NCBI GenBank assembly: GCA_003415625.1
Contig: PYIU01000007.1
Coordinates: 620,001-684,000 of the forward strand
Length of the DNA stretch: 64,000 nucleotides
Source: Aquanectria penicillioides
Taxonomy: Eukaryota > Ascomycota > Sordariomycetes > Hypocreales > Nectriaceae
Reading direction: 5' to 3'
Numbering within the stretch: the first letter of the stretch is position 1; every line of letters starts with the position of its first letter. The notes below the pieces were generated by a model, which was not told the DNA's origin, did not search any database, and was given only the letters and a program-made list of their open reading frames with translations. The position numbers were made by a program, and so were the translations under genes. This document shows positions 22,666-35,120 of this stretch, piece by piece.

Positions 22666-24050
22666 CATGGAAGAATTGAAGTTGCCGAGATCGTATACGC
22701 CAGATAGTTGGTAGCTTCAATAATTTCATCACGTAACTCGATAACATTGACCTGGCCTCTAACTTCAAGGCCCAACATAATCGCATTCTACATTGAAGGG
22801 AGAGATCTGATTTGCTACATACCGGTCGGATAATACCAGCTACAAATCAGTCAAAGAGCATATGATTGGATAGAAGGGCCAAGGTCAAATTCTAAGGGTG
22901 GGAGCCTTTTATTTTAATTAAACTGTGAACTAGCTGTCACAAATCTATGATCCTTAGAATCCTTCACCTCAAATTTGTCCGTGTATAAATCTCTACACGG
23001 CTCCCAACTTACAGCTTGTAAGCCCGTCAAAGGTCGCAGTCACCCTATTGACAGCCGAATAATAAGCTAATGTTGAGACTGGCCAAGTCGTATCGCTTTA
23101 AAATGACGACGTTCCTTGACTGCGTTGCAACATCACTGTGGTGTGGCGGATATTGGGAAACCTGGGGATGTTTGGGTTGTTCATTTAGTCGTGCAGTAGC
23201 TTTCAATCTTTTGAACAATTGCTATGTACAATTTTTGTTCTCCCTCTTGCTACAGCGGTCTGACTAAGTTAGATCAGGACCGGATAATTCGCAGAGACTA
23301 CTAGCTCTTCATGACCATACTCAAGGATGCCAATGGTGACGACATGGTCATTTTTGTCACCAATAAATGTTCACTTGAACTCATAAACTGCAATAAATTT
23401 GACGAGACAAAGTGATTTCAGGCTCATTACCGGCGCCATTTATTTGTGCGGTACTGCATTCAAACGCTGTGAGATGAGCCTAAACTGCGAAGTGCCGGTA
23501 TTTCGACAGGAAAACTATTTTGCGTTGATCCATAATTTGGTTTGTCTATTGATTCATTTATTTATTCTTCTCTGGTAGCTATTGCATGAAGCCTTGTGCT
23601 AGCTACAAGACGAGATGTTTTGCTTACCATGTGCACTCTCTCTTAGTCCACAACTTTACTGTCTGCTTGGACTGTTCAGTCATGACAACGCGAGCCTCTG
23701 ATATAACCATAGGTGACCACGCTTCGTACCAAGATAAAAAAACTCGGGTCAGTAATGAGAAGTCTAATCTCGCCGTGAAATGAAGTTATATCCCACCTAC
23801 TAAACCGAGAGATCGGACGCGGATGACATGTGGTTCCCACCCCCGAAGTGGGGCAGTTGAATTCGGCACCGGGCGCAACGTTGACGCCCGTGGTGGTTTA
23901 AGTGTCAGCTTTAAGTCCGTATCTCCGAAATGACAGCAGTTGGGATGCGAGAATCATGGATTCTGAACGTTTTATAAATATCTCAGTCCCTTCTTTTGGA
24001 GAAATAGATCTGTCTAGATATATCAGATTACATCCGCATCGAACTTGAAG
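22666..24050. other. Intergenic, 1.4 kb, AT-rich, no gene
   Basis: Short frames only, none with recognisable motifs. It should hold the 3' end of the GATase-like gene and the promoter of the SDR gene. Confidence 0.4.
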
Positions 24051-24877
24051 ATGGCGTCGAAAATCATCACGCTTATTACTGGTAGCCATAATAATGCTTC
24101 CGTTGGAACTACCATTGACTTGATGCAGGTGCAAACCGTGGCCTGGGCTATGAAGCAGCGAAAATTCTTCTTCATTCACCCGAGTACCATATCCTTTTAG
24201 GCAGCCGGGATGCATCCCAAGGGCAACAGGCTGTAGCAGCACTTCGAGGACTACCCGAGACCAAAGGTTCAGTTGAACCTATCCAGATTGATGTTTCTGA
24301 TGATGAATCAGTCGATACTGCTGCTGCCACAATTGAGTCAACGCATAGCCGACTTGATGTTCTTGTGAACAATGCGGCGATCTGCCCGACCTCCTCTTTT
24401 GCGGGAAAGGATGCTTCGGCACCTCCAGCCCGCGACGCTCTCCGAGACACACTAAAAACGAACGTCACTGGTGTTGTTAGTGTGACTGAAGCAATGTTGC
24501 CACTTTTAAGAAAGTCTTCAGCCCCGAGGCTCATATTCGTATCCTCCTCCACAGGCTCATTGACGCATGCGTCAGATCCGGCATCAAGATTTCATATTGC
24601 ATCCAGAACAGAGTATCGAATGAGCAAAACAGCTTTGAATTTTGTGATGGTGCAGTACTATATAGCACTCAAGGATGAAGGTTTCCTTGTATTTTCGGCG
24701 GATCCTGGCCTGAATGCAACGAATCTGACTGGAGATCCATCCTCATTAAGGGCTAGAGGCGCACCTGAACCCCAAATTGGCGGAGAACGAATCGCGAATG
24801 TCATTAGAGGAGAGCGCGACAATGATGCTGGAAAGGTTTGTGGAGAATATGGGGACCACACTATTTGTCCTTGGTGA
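24051..24877 (+). CDS. Short-chain dehydrogenase/reductase (carbonyl-reductase type)
   Basis: Exon 1 (24051-24081) is followed by a 47 nt intron and exon 2 (24129-24877), giving 259 residues. The classical SDR pattern is complete: cofactor motif TGANRGLG formed across the splice junction, NNAA in LDVLVNNAAI, a Ser in FVSSSTGS, and YRMSK as the active-site YxxxK. The PGLNATNL segment after the active site fits the usual SDR PG motif. Reading through the intron would destroy the glycine motif, which supports the gene model. Substrate is unknown; the family is NADPH-preferring in the carbonyl-reductase branch. Confidence 0.9.
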
Positions 24878-25126
24878 ATGTGAAGAATGAAAACATCTCT
24901 ACACATATCTTGATAAACGAAGACTTAGCTAAGAAATATGCCTTTGTAACGCCTAGGATACCAAATAAAAACTCTGTGAAAAGAGGAAGAAGTTTCCATG
25001 ATCTGTTCCACCAAAAACCACGCACCATTGGAAGTGCATTGTGCTGACAGACTTGATGAATGGTGCTGAATCGACGGCCCACAGACATTAATCGATTCCA
25101 TTTCCCCACCGAAGCTGAAATTCGTA

Positions 25127-28100
25127 TCAATTGCGTTCCGATATTGCCTTCATAATGTTGAGGTTTCTCTCATGTTCAGCAAGTTGAATCGCTGTCTGCT
25201 TCCACCTATTTGGAATGTCAACCCGAGCCCCTTTAACGATGAGGCAACACACAGCTTCCTCTCGCCCATGAAAGACCGCCAGGTGCAATGGAGTTTGCTT
25301 CTTTTTATCTTGAGCATTGATTTCTGCGCCGCCTTCCAGAAGTACAGAGATTATGGAAACAATTCCATGTGATGCTGCATGATGGAGAGCTGTCTGCTTC
25401 AGGTCGTCTCCTAAGTCCAGCAAGCCCGGAGTCTTCCATATCAACAGATTAACAACTTTTAAATGTCCACCCATTACAGCTGAGTGTAGAGCTGTGCGTC
25501 TGTTTGCATCTACACGATTGTAGTCTGCTCCTTTGTCAAGCAGAAGCCAGACAACAGATTCACTTCCCTGTGATGCAGCCAGATGAAGAGGTGTCTGGCC
25601 TAATTTCGTTTCTGCATTTATGTTCGCCCGACTTTCTAGAAGCAGCCACAACAGAGAACTGTACTTTGGGGCGTGACATTGACTTGCAGCTGAATGCAGT
25701 GGCGTTAGGTGTTTATGGTCTCCTTGGTTCACATTGGCCTTTCCTTGAATCAATAGCCATGCTGTGGATGCGTGGCCATATTCAACGGCCCATTGCAAGG
25801 CTGTTCTTCCACTTTGGTCTTCCACGTTCAGTTGAGCCCCCTTTTTAATTAAGAGTTTGATAAAAGAATTTTGACCTTCTCGCGCCGCCCAACTGAGAAG
25901 CGTCCACGAATCCCCACTTGGCGCTTCCAGGGAGGCTTCATGGCTCAGCAATAACTCGACTATCGCCATGTGGCCCCTCTGTGCGGCCCATCGCAGAGCT
26001 GTCCATCCATCCTTGTCTTGTGCATCAACCTCTGCTCCAGCTTCCAGTAGCATTTCCGCAATTTTGAGCTGGCCATATGCGGCAGCCCATCGGAGAGGAG
26101 TCCAACCCTGAGGATCTTGCATTGCGAGATCAAGACCTCTCTGTGCAGACAGTAACGTGTAGACAACCGAAGTGTCCCCATTTAGTACTGCATAATGGAG
26201 GACTGTCTTCCCATGTGTATCTGCCAGGCATAAATCGGCCCCGTTATGGACTAAGAACGCCAAAAATTCTGCTTGATGGTGAATGGCAGCCCAATGTAGT
26301 GGCGTTTGTCGGCGTTTCGTCAACGGGTTGATGGAAAATTGTTTTTGGTTAGCGATTGCAAGCTTGACTAGCTTCACCAATCCAAAGTAGGCTGCTACGT
26401 GGAGCCCAGAAACACCCTCTTCGTGTCGGAACCGCGCATTGGCCATGAGGTGTAACGCATTGGTCACCTTCTGGTTATTAGACAGTAGTTTCCAGGCCTG
26501 CCTGTTAACGTTTCCTCCAACATCTAATGCAACATGATGCCCCCAGTGATCGGCAGCGTAACCCAGGAAAGGGTACCGTTTGCAAAGGATCTTACCATTA
26601 GCTTGAGAACTGGAGCCGTTTAAAAAAGAAAGACAGCAAAGACATGATTGTGCAATCTTGTCTTGTGCATTTTGAAAGATTGTGGCCTCGTTTTCCCTGA
26701 GGTATTGTTGAGCGGTATAGTGTGTAAGGCGAACTTCTTTATTAGAATCAACAAAGATGAGACCGGCACATACGGATATGACTGTTGATTCTGGGACTGA
26801 GGTGACGCTTTCAAGACAAAAATGGTTTCCACTAGGCAAGCTGATGGTTGCATCTTCTTGAATAGCGACTGCTTGAGTCAACTCATCCAGTTTCAGAGAT
26901 CGTTTAGAGAATAAGATCCAAGCAAGAATATTAATAGCTAAGTTATACTCGTAGCCGGATTGCATTCTAATTCTATCCAGAGTCGTACGATATACTTCAT
27001 CTCGAGTTTGAGGGAGGTGAGCTATGCTGTGCTTGAAGGTCTCTAGCGTGAAATTGGAAGCTAATGAACCCATATGCTTATTCGCTAACAGGAACCTAGA
27101 AGAAGATTTAGCAATTGACCCCAAATGCAAAATTGATCACCTACATCCCGTGAGATTTGGTAACAATGGTGTCTAAAGTGTCATCTAGAAATGACTGACG
27201 TTTTCGACAGCCAGCCTCAATAATTTCTTGTAGATGAGGACGACTGTTGATTGAGTGCTTGATATATCTTTTTATATCCCCTGGCTTAGCTGTAATTTGG
27301 ACTTCACAATCAGCTTCTATTAATTTTCCAAATTTGCTTCCAGGCCTTGACGTGAAAAGAATATGTGTCTTTTTTGGAAGTTTGTTTAGGGCTTCCAAGA
27401 ATGACCTCAGAGTATTAGGATCACCTTCGTCTTGACACTCATCCAAAGCATCGATGATAAGATACACCCTGTTGAATGGTTTCATCTGAGCTTTTAGCAT
27501 AGACACAAACTCATCAGAGGTTGGAAGCATTTCTTTAGTTCTTAGCTTGGAGAATAGGTCTTTGATGTCTTCAGATAAGACCATGCTGACCTTCAAGAGT
27601 TGCATCATAAGACTCGAAAGAAGGTTTATCAAATTTGCTGTGTATGTTTGCGGTAATCGAAATAGATGTAGAGGCATGCGATCTCTCTTCCACGAGGAAA
27701 TTCAACCTTCAAATGCTCGATAATCATCGATCTATGCTTGTAAATATGACTTGATTTGAGATCAACAGATATGGTGCTCATCATACGCTAAAACAGTTTT
27801 GCCCGCGCCAGCTGCGATGTTTTAGACTCTTGAATATTTGGGGTAGATAGAGTTCTTACGAATGCCATGACACCACATCTTCCTCCATTCATGATCTCTC
27901 CATCGGATGAACTCCTTGGATTCAAGTAGCCAGCGCCCAGTACCAGGTGTTCTCTGGGAAAGTTGATCCTTATCATTTTGTATTTCATCAGAATGCGTCC
28001 GGCAAATGGACTGAAGCCATTCGATAATTACTAATTGGTCGCAGCCGTCTTATACCATCAACATGCCTGAAGAATCAAAAGTATCTTATGAGTAGACTGA

Positions 28101-28856
28101 CCAAAACGAACAGATTTATGGAAATGGGTAGCTGCATCAGCTTGGAGTTAGTGAAGTAGACGGAGGCGAAATATCCAGCTTTTGCTAATCCAAGGAGGCC
28201 ATACCAAACTTCATCTCTCCTCCACCGGAATTGAACTCATGCCCAAATACATTTCTCTGACTCCCTAAGCCCGCATTTACCGCTTGATTTCCTTTACCCC
28301 CATCTGAGATATGTTGTGTGACGTTCACTTCTTTGGACTCAAAATCCGACTCTGGGAGTGATGGCTCAACCTTAGATAGACTATGAATCGCCACCTCGAG
28401 CTTTGACAATTGCCCACGGGCTGCTGTTTGAAGTACGGCATGCATACAAAGCAGTTTCAAGTTGCTCAATATATCTCGCATCAGTGACTCGACTCGGTGC
28501 GCTTTGCCGAGGCGGAGTACTGTTGTGCGATAGAATTTGACGAGAACAGCCCACTCTTTTGCATTGGGTTGACCTTTTTGGCCTTTCTCAATTTCCAAGA
28601 AAATTTCTTGGAGGGTCTTGGCCTTTTGTTCACAAAACTTGAGAATGGGTTCAATCGCTCTTTGAGATGCATCATCCAGATCAACTTCCTTGAGACGGTC
28701 TCTTGAAATCTTCAGGATTTCGCTCACGAGTGGAAGGTTCTGACGGACTTCTTCAAACGCTTTGGGTAGGCCTTTGATATGCTGTATCTCCCTGGAGAAA
28801 GAAGACACGGATTGTATAATACCGAGCGTGGCCGCTATGATGCTTAATGGATCCAT
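25127..28856 (-). CDS. NLR-like STAND protein: SesA-like N-domain, NACHT, about 13 ankyrin repeats
   Basis: I read five exons, 28856-28205, 28030-27860, 27811-27787, 27731-27145 and 27095-25127. The N-terminal domain (MDPLSIIAATLGIIQ, GLPKAFEEVRQNLPLV) resembles the SesA domain of fungal heterokaryon-incompatibility NLRs. Exon 1 ends in a Gly/Asn/Gln-rich segment (GNQAVNAGLGSQRNVFGHEF) like the amyloid signalling motifs of this class. Then come GTGRWLLESKEF and Walker A MWCHGIPGAGKTVLA built from exons 2 and 3, Walker B VYLIIDALDEC and LFTSRPG. Thirteen ankyrin-like units fill the C-terminus. Exon 4 shows one frame change near 27634-27636 (A3 run on the coding strand); adding one base gives exact phase and 1134 residues. 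Such proteins sense a ligand through the repeats and trigger cell death or defence. The intron after exon 1 (174 nt) is least certain. Confidence 0.82.
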
Positions 28857-30228
28857 TTGAAATTTGGTTTCGTTGGCACCCGCGATGGGAAATTGAGTAG
28901 AAATCGAGCATGAAAACCGATATTCACACGAAAAATGAATATGGCCAAGCAATACAAGCATGGCGTCCAAGTTAGGCGGCGAAGCCCACTATATAGAAGA
29001 GCAAAATAGCTTTCTCCCTTCTGATACGGGGATTGATCGAGTTTGCGTGGAGGCTTGTTGATACCCCATTCCATTCATGCATGCCGTGCAATCCATTCCT
29101 GTATGGGAAAATAGCTTGCTCAACCGAGGCGAAGTATTTCAGCTCCACACTTGCAGCATCATGTTGAATTCCAGTGGTCCGTTTCATATGCAGAGAGCAT
29201 TTATCGTCCAATAGCGGCACCACGGATCCCCTCTTTGTTGGTTACCTGACATTAGTCAATACCATCCAATGCAGCTCCTTGAGACACTTTCAAGCACACT
29301 TCCGAATATAAGGGCTGAAAACCAAAGGTAGCTTCAGTGGCTTTCTCAATGTGCGAGTGACGTGTCGCTGGCTCTGTGGCAGGCTAAAAACTATCAAAGC
29401 CGTGGAAAAGCCTGATTATTGGTGGCCTGATTTTGTAGCCGTTTGGAAGGGAGACTAGATTGCATGAACAGCAAATTTTAATTGTATTCAAATACCTATC
29501 ACGTCACCTGATATGGTTGCAGGTTGGCGACAATGATGAAATGGACAACCATACGTGCTTTAAACGCGAGAGTGAAATTCTAGTCTCGAAATACTGATAG
29601 AGGTTTGCTTTAATGCCGATAGATTGCTAGGATAGCAAAGGAATGAGCTTTGGAGCATTGGTTTGGGGGCGAACTAAAGCTGGACAAGGTAGCATTGGGT
29701 GGATGTAGCATAATCCACGCCTTGCCTGATTTGAGGCTGTGCCCCAGCAGCTGACCACCATGAGCAGCAAAGATTGGAAACTCGGAATACATCTGACAGT
29801 AGCGTGTTTGCCTTCTTCAGGCGGCCTGCCAAAATGGGCTTGTTGCGCCCGAGGCTCATCAGAGAGTATCACGGCAGACGGATGATGTTACTGGAATGCA
29901 TGTCGTTGAGCTCGCTTGGGATTCCACTTACGTGGATTCTTGATGGTAGGTTGTATGCATTATGGGCAAGAAGCAACAAAGATGTGTTGTGCTCTCTAGA
30001 GCTTGAAAGCAGAACCTTGACTATCATGCACTGCACTTTTTCTCCTGTCCCAGATTATTTTGTCCAAAATTTTGCCAGAATCCCAAGGTGCGTCACTGCC
30101 AAACTCTTTTCCTTTTCCCCCTTCAACTTGTCGGCTTTCCCAAAAGCACGCAGTAAAAGAAATTAGATTCCATAGCGCCTATCTCCAAGCTCAGTGTTAC
30201 TATGGAGAATATTTTGCGCGCGGTTTGA
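28857..30228. other. Divergent region between the NLR and the disordered-protein gene
   Basis: The NLR frame stays open upstream to 28970, but MDPLSII at 28856 fits the family start. A plus-strand frame at 29774-30166 has no recognisable motif and is not accepted, although it could contain an unseen first exon of the next gene. Confidence 0.35.
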
Positions 30229-32138
30229 TCTAAAACGCATTGGGCGAGGCATGGCTCGACAGTCAGCCCTGGGCAAGACAGACCCTGGGCAAACGGCGAC
30301 CCTTCGTTGTTTGGAAATGAGCCCGATCGGGATGATGATGAAGGAAACTGGAGTGACCTGTCTTCTGAAGCTCCACGTCGAGTGCATCGGCGCCCATCAC
30401 ATGGCAGACGGCATGATTTCACGGACAATGACTTTGACCCTCCGCATGAGGGCAATGTCGCTGGCAGATTCTACTCTCGTGGTTCTACCACTTTTGCGGG
30501 TGGCCAGGCTGTACCCTATAATGATACTGCTCGAAATCCGTTTGCATCTACGGTCCACAACGACAGTTCATCTGCTAGGCCTCATCTCTCACATCAGCCT
30601 TACAATCACTCAGTTCCTTATCAACCCTTACAACATCACATGGATCCCAATTTCACTCGTCAATATAGCATGATACCTCCCACGCAAGGATACCCGTATC
30701 CTCATGTCGAGCAAGAGCCTCCTCATTATCCTATCCCTATCCGTCGTATGCCTTACTATCCTGGAGACCCCCGCTTCCTTATCCTGCGCCGGCATATCCG
30801 GAAAACCCACACGAACCAAACCCGCAACTATCTTTTGCACCAACGCGCAGAATTCGATTGCGACCAACGGCACCAAGACCATACGCCACGGAGGAGAATC
30901 TGCAACCCACAGAAGATGCCAACATTACGGGACAAGATCAGCCCCCTGATGCCAGCCAGGAATGGTGTGAGAACAATACAGAGACAAAAGAGCAGGAGGA
31001 TAGAACCCCCACCGATGCATCGATGGATTCGCGAACTTATAACAAGCTGCTGCGTGATGTACAACGCCGCCTCGAGCGCGACTTGCGCAAGGAATCCAGG
31101 GATGGGAGAGGTTTAAGAGGGGCAAATTCTCACTCTGACATGAATTCGACCAAGTCTTATTATGAAATCATACGCCTCCTTATAGACGTTCTAAAATCGC
31201 AGCAAGGAGGTGAGGCCTCGCGATTTTATGACAGGAACCAGCTCGTCTCTCCAGCGTCATTCGAGACACTCGGGCTGGTAGACAAACCAGGGCCTGAAAC
31301 CTTCCTTGAAAGCAGAATCCAGAGACCCTCAGGCGTTTCTGGAACGATACCGTCAACCCAGCCATCCGACAAGCAAGAGTCAGACTTGGTGACTCATTCA
31401 AGCTTCAAATCTTCCGTACAGGATGCTATGCGAGAAATTCTTCCCAACTGGATCTTCGAAGGCGGGGAGAGTGATATGCCTAGATCACCTTCGAGACGAG
31501 GCCCACGTTACGGCAGCAACGAGCGCAGTAATCGAGACCACAACCACGGAAGGTTTCAATTTCAAAGGGCTGCGTACGACCAAAATGACTTCTCCGAGTC
31601 AATGATTGGTGGCTTTGCAGAGCCGGAGCAAGTGTCCGAACCTAGGCGGAACGTCGATAGGCCGCAGCATCTTTCCACGAGAAACATGTACAATCCAGCT
31701 CAGGATCGGCACTCACGAGGACTACGAGTATCACAAGACTATGATATGCAGGCCCGCGAATCACATGAACAAGTCAACCAGCAAAGAATCAACGCTCAGG
31801 CAAATGCGCATAATAGGAGGGCCCCCCTTCAACCCTCTGATTGGTCGCAGGAGGACTTGAATGGTGAAATACGTTCCTCTTGGCCAAGGCAGAATACAGA
31901 GGGACACAGAAGTATGGAGAGAGGGACTCGCAGCGGTCCACAACCAAGCCACGAAGACGGCCGCAATAATACAGTTTTCGGAGTCGAGCAAAGGGTGTTT
32001 GATAATGAAGATAATGACTCAGACTGCTCGAATGTGCGACGGACTCCAGCACCATATTCGTTCGCCCCTGGAATGTCGGGATCCAGGCCCTTACGCAACC
32101 CACCTCGAGTGCCCGACGCGCCTCACCGTTCAAAGTAA
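30229..32138 (+). CDS. Large disordered orphan protein, 5' end unresolved, one apparent frameshift
   Basis: A long frame continues from an upstream TGA at 30226 to the five-C run at 30768-30772, and another from there to TAG-type end TAA at 32136-32138. With one added C the protein runs straight through (PGDP then PLPYPAPAYPENP), a typical Pro/Tyr-rich linker, giving about 630 residues. It is hydrophilic and rich in Arg, Ser, Asn, Gln, Pro and His, with RS/RD-like segments and one helix-rich stretch (SYYEIIRLLIDVLKSQQGGE). No ATG is in frame before residue 130, so a first exon is missing or the start is altered. I do not recognise a family. It is divergent from the NLR and separated by 1.4 kb, so a functional link is possible but unproven. 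Confidence 0.5.
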
Positions 32139-32496
32139 AGGTTGACTATTGTAACACATTTCATGAGGCATGATATTTTTTTACTGTCAGGAAAATTAAA
32201 AATTCTTTTGGAACATATAGATTGAATAACTACAGCATTTTTTTTTTTTGACTTTAATCTGGATTCCGTTCTATGATTCATTACGTTTGTTCGATGGACA
32301 TCTCAAATTAACCTGTTGTCTCTTACTTGGGCAGCGACTTTGCCAATATGGGTATGCACACTGTAGAATTCCGTGAATCTGGCCAAATTCTATTTTGTGT
32401 GTTCAAGATGGCGATTTTATTGTCAACAGATAAAACTTGGCCGGACCATTCTCACTCTGCATGATGGTGATGAGCAATGCGTTCCTCACAAGCCTG
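32139..32496. other. Short convergent spacer
   Basis: AT-rich sequence between the stop of the disordered-protein gene and the last recognisable part of the URA3 relic. It contains a T9-10 run near 32241. Nothing else is seen. Confidence 0.4.
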
Positions 32497-33353
32497 CTAC
32501 CCTTCATTCCGGCACTCTCTCGCGGTTGGAACTGAATTTTTAGACTCATCAATACCTCTACCCGCAATTATAAAATCCGGACCACCTGCAATTGCAGCAC
32601 GAGGTGTCTGATATTGTTGCCCTTGATTATCGCCCGCTTGGGTGCGATTCATACCAGTCGTAAAGACAACAAAATCTTCACTCTTCAAGGCAAGATTTTT
32701 ATTCACATCACTGAGAGCTCAGGTGGCAACAAACCCCATCACTACCCCGTGACTTTTGCGGGCGATTTCAACATATTTAGTGTAATTTCCAGTAGCAAGG
32801 CTTCCTGCGGTTGTCATTTCGGCGAGCAATAACACGGCCCTCTCGTCATGGAAAGGGAATTGTTCATCTTTGATCACCCGTTCCATTGCGTCAACGACAC
32901 CCTCGCCCCCTAGTATGCTGACATTCACAATGTCACCCCACTCAGAAATCTGCACAGCCCCTTCGTGGTACTGTTTCTGAACTGTAGTGCCGATATCGAT
33001 AAACTTTCGATCGTTAAATATGAAGAAATTATGCTTCATTGCAAGTGCCTTGAGTCCTTGAATAGTAGTCGCATGGCTAAAGTCGCTCACAATATCAATC
33101 TGTGTTTTGAATACGGCAATATAAGGCCCGAGTACTAAAAGAAATAGAAGTCTGAGGTCAATCATGGGTGAAATTGGCTGGGGACTATACCATCTTCGCA
33201 TTCTGACAGGCGCTAGGTGTCTGTGAAATCGGCCGACACAATCAAGTTGGACTTTTTAGCCTCCGCGATCCTAAATAACATATGTATTCGCAAATATACA
33301 CCTACAGAATGCTGGGGGTGTTGGAGTGGCAGAAAAGCTTGGGTTCCGAGAGG
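32497..33353 (-). pseudogene. URA3: URA3/pyrG relic (orotidine-5'-phosphate decarboxylase, short type)
   Basis: Translation gives clear pieces of OMP decarboxylase in order: [72 protein letters not shown], then DFVVFTTG, GQQYQTPRAAI and GPDFIIAGRGI. The active-site Lys-Asp-Lys-Asp set is still visible. It is broken by in-frame stops: TAG at 33213-33215 (where the alignment expects a sense codon before RL), TGA at 32719-32721 (after GFVAT, where family members have Arg) and TAG at 32497-32499 (where Trp is usual). Each can arise by one C-to-T or G-to-A change. Two further substitutions hit conserved positions (KTH to KTQ, FEDRK to FNDRK). The layout is the short form known from yeast and Aspergillus pyrG, without the long insertion of Neurospora/Trichoderma pyr-4. 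The N-terminal part before 33300 is only weakly preserved. Confidence 0.85.
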
Positions 33354-35068
33354 TGAAGAGATTCGAAAAGGATAGCCGTTTACCCTTAGAACAATACCGG
33401 TCTCAGGAGACAATTTTACTATTTCATAGGACACTGTAATTCCAGTATTATAGTCTCAAGGAATTTTATCTGCTCTTATCATCAAACCACTTTACTGTGA
33501 CCATTTCCTTGGCGGCTTATATATATATTTGGATCATACATGTCAACTGGCTCACATGATAGCGATGTAGTAAAAAACGAAGTGTCACAGTAGGACATTC
33601 GTTTATCACATCTCAAATCAGAAGAAATGATGATTCTGCATGCTTCATTTGTTTTCCCCACCATCAGCCTCCATGGCCTCATTCTTTCCTTATCCCCCAT
33701 GATTATGAAATCTGCATATTTCTCAGCATTATCCAACATGCTGGAAGACGACTGTCAAGCCCACCTTCTTCTAAATCAGCTTGAATACAGAGTAAAAATA
33801 CAATCCACTAGAATGCGGAATGGATTGCTGTGATATTCTTTCGCTAGGTTAATACACCAAAAGAAATTAACGATTTCATGCAGCCCAACATCCTCGAAAG
33901 TTGCCTGGACTACGAAGCTATTGTCAAGTATCCAAATTTGATGAGGTGATATTGCATTGTCTTTTTTTCTGCTGTGGCATGGCGGTTGTTCAGATACCGC
34001 ATTCTCGTATTGTAGACTGAAGTTAAAGCATCTGGGCCTGATCTTTCGTTGCTTGGTGCTGTTGGATGTCGTCTCATGGTCTAGATAAGATGCTTTTCGT
34101 TTTCACGTGGAAAAGACTTTTAGGCAGAAAAGCTATCGAATTGGACCGTATGAAAACGAATCTGGGTTTCCGTCATCAGCATTGAGAAAGTATTAGACTT
34201 CCTTTTATTGATATTGAATTATTAGTTCAAGATGACAATATCATTCGAAGGACAAGTGCTGTATAAATTGCTTGCTCAGGCTTCGCAATGGCATCGAGAC
34301 GTGACAGTGGAGAGAGGCGAGAAATCGGCCAGACATGAGTGATGCTGGGTTCGGTATTCGTTGGCCGACTCAGTTGATGTGGACTTGAAATTTATCGGTC
34401 GGGCTATGAATGACGCCAGCACGCTTAATATGCAAGATGAATTCTCCGATTTTCTTCAGCGTCCCAACCACATGTCTAAATACAGGCAGGGCTGGCACCG
34501 CGCTTACAGCGCTCCCGAGATCAGAAATTTAAGCTGTTTTTTAGGTCTTAGACAGTGACACAACGGGATACAGATCACGAGGCTTTCTTGATCAGACAGA
34601 GGGTTTGAGTGACTCGTGTGGGGCTTACTTCTCCAGTGAAAATTCAGACGTCGGCACACACATCATCATCTAAGTTGTTAGCTCAGCTGCTAAGAGACAA
34701 TGCGCCAACCCTATGCGCGTGACCGCCCTTCAAGACGCCCATTGCGACCCAAATTAAGGCTCATTGTCAGCGCCTTCTGTCCCGTGATATCGGGATCTCT
34801 CGGATCTAACCCGGAGATTCAAGGTTATCAATCAACACTGCCCTAATTCTCCATGCCTCTTTTGGAAAGCCCCCTCCGGTTAAATGTACCCCGCAAGCAG
34901 TGTGACAACTGTCTTTAAATCCCGATCCAAGACATCCCTTGTCACCTGCATGGGTATCATGTCAGTTGGAACGCAGCTCTCAATATCGTAAGTTCATGAC
35001 GGCCCCGCCCGATCTCATAATTCTGTATATTCACGTCTCGAGGCAAACTGCATTTTAAGCTCGTCTCT
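33354..35068. other. Intergenic, 1.7 kb, no gene
   Basis: AT-rich sequence upstream of both the URA3 relic and the ferric reductase. Short frames (33482-33739 minus, 34361-34558 plus) show no family resemblance. Confidence 0.4.
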
Positions 35069-35120
35069 ATGAACATCGCAGCTCACAACTTTGGCCCGCT
35101 TTGGCACATTTATCTCGAGG

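Noticed and set aside
29774..30166. Plus-strand open frame of 130 codons upstream of the disordered orphan
   Set aside because: No recognisable motif, ends with a stop well before the next gene, and no clear splice link to it could be found by eye.
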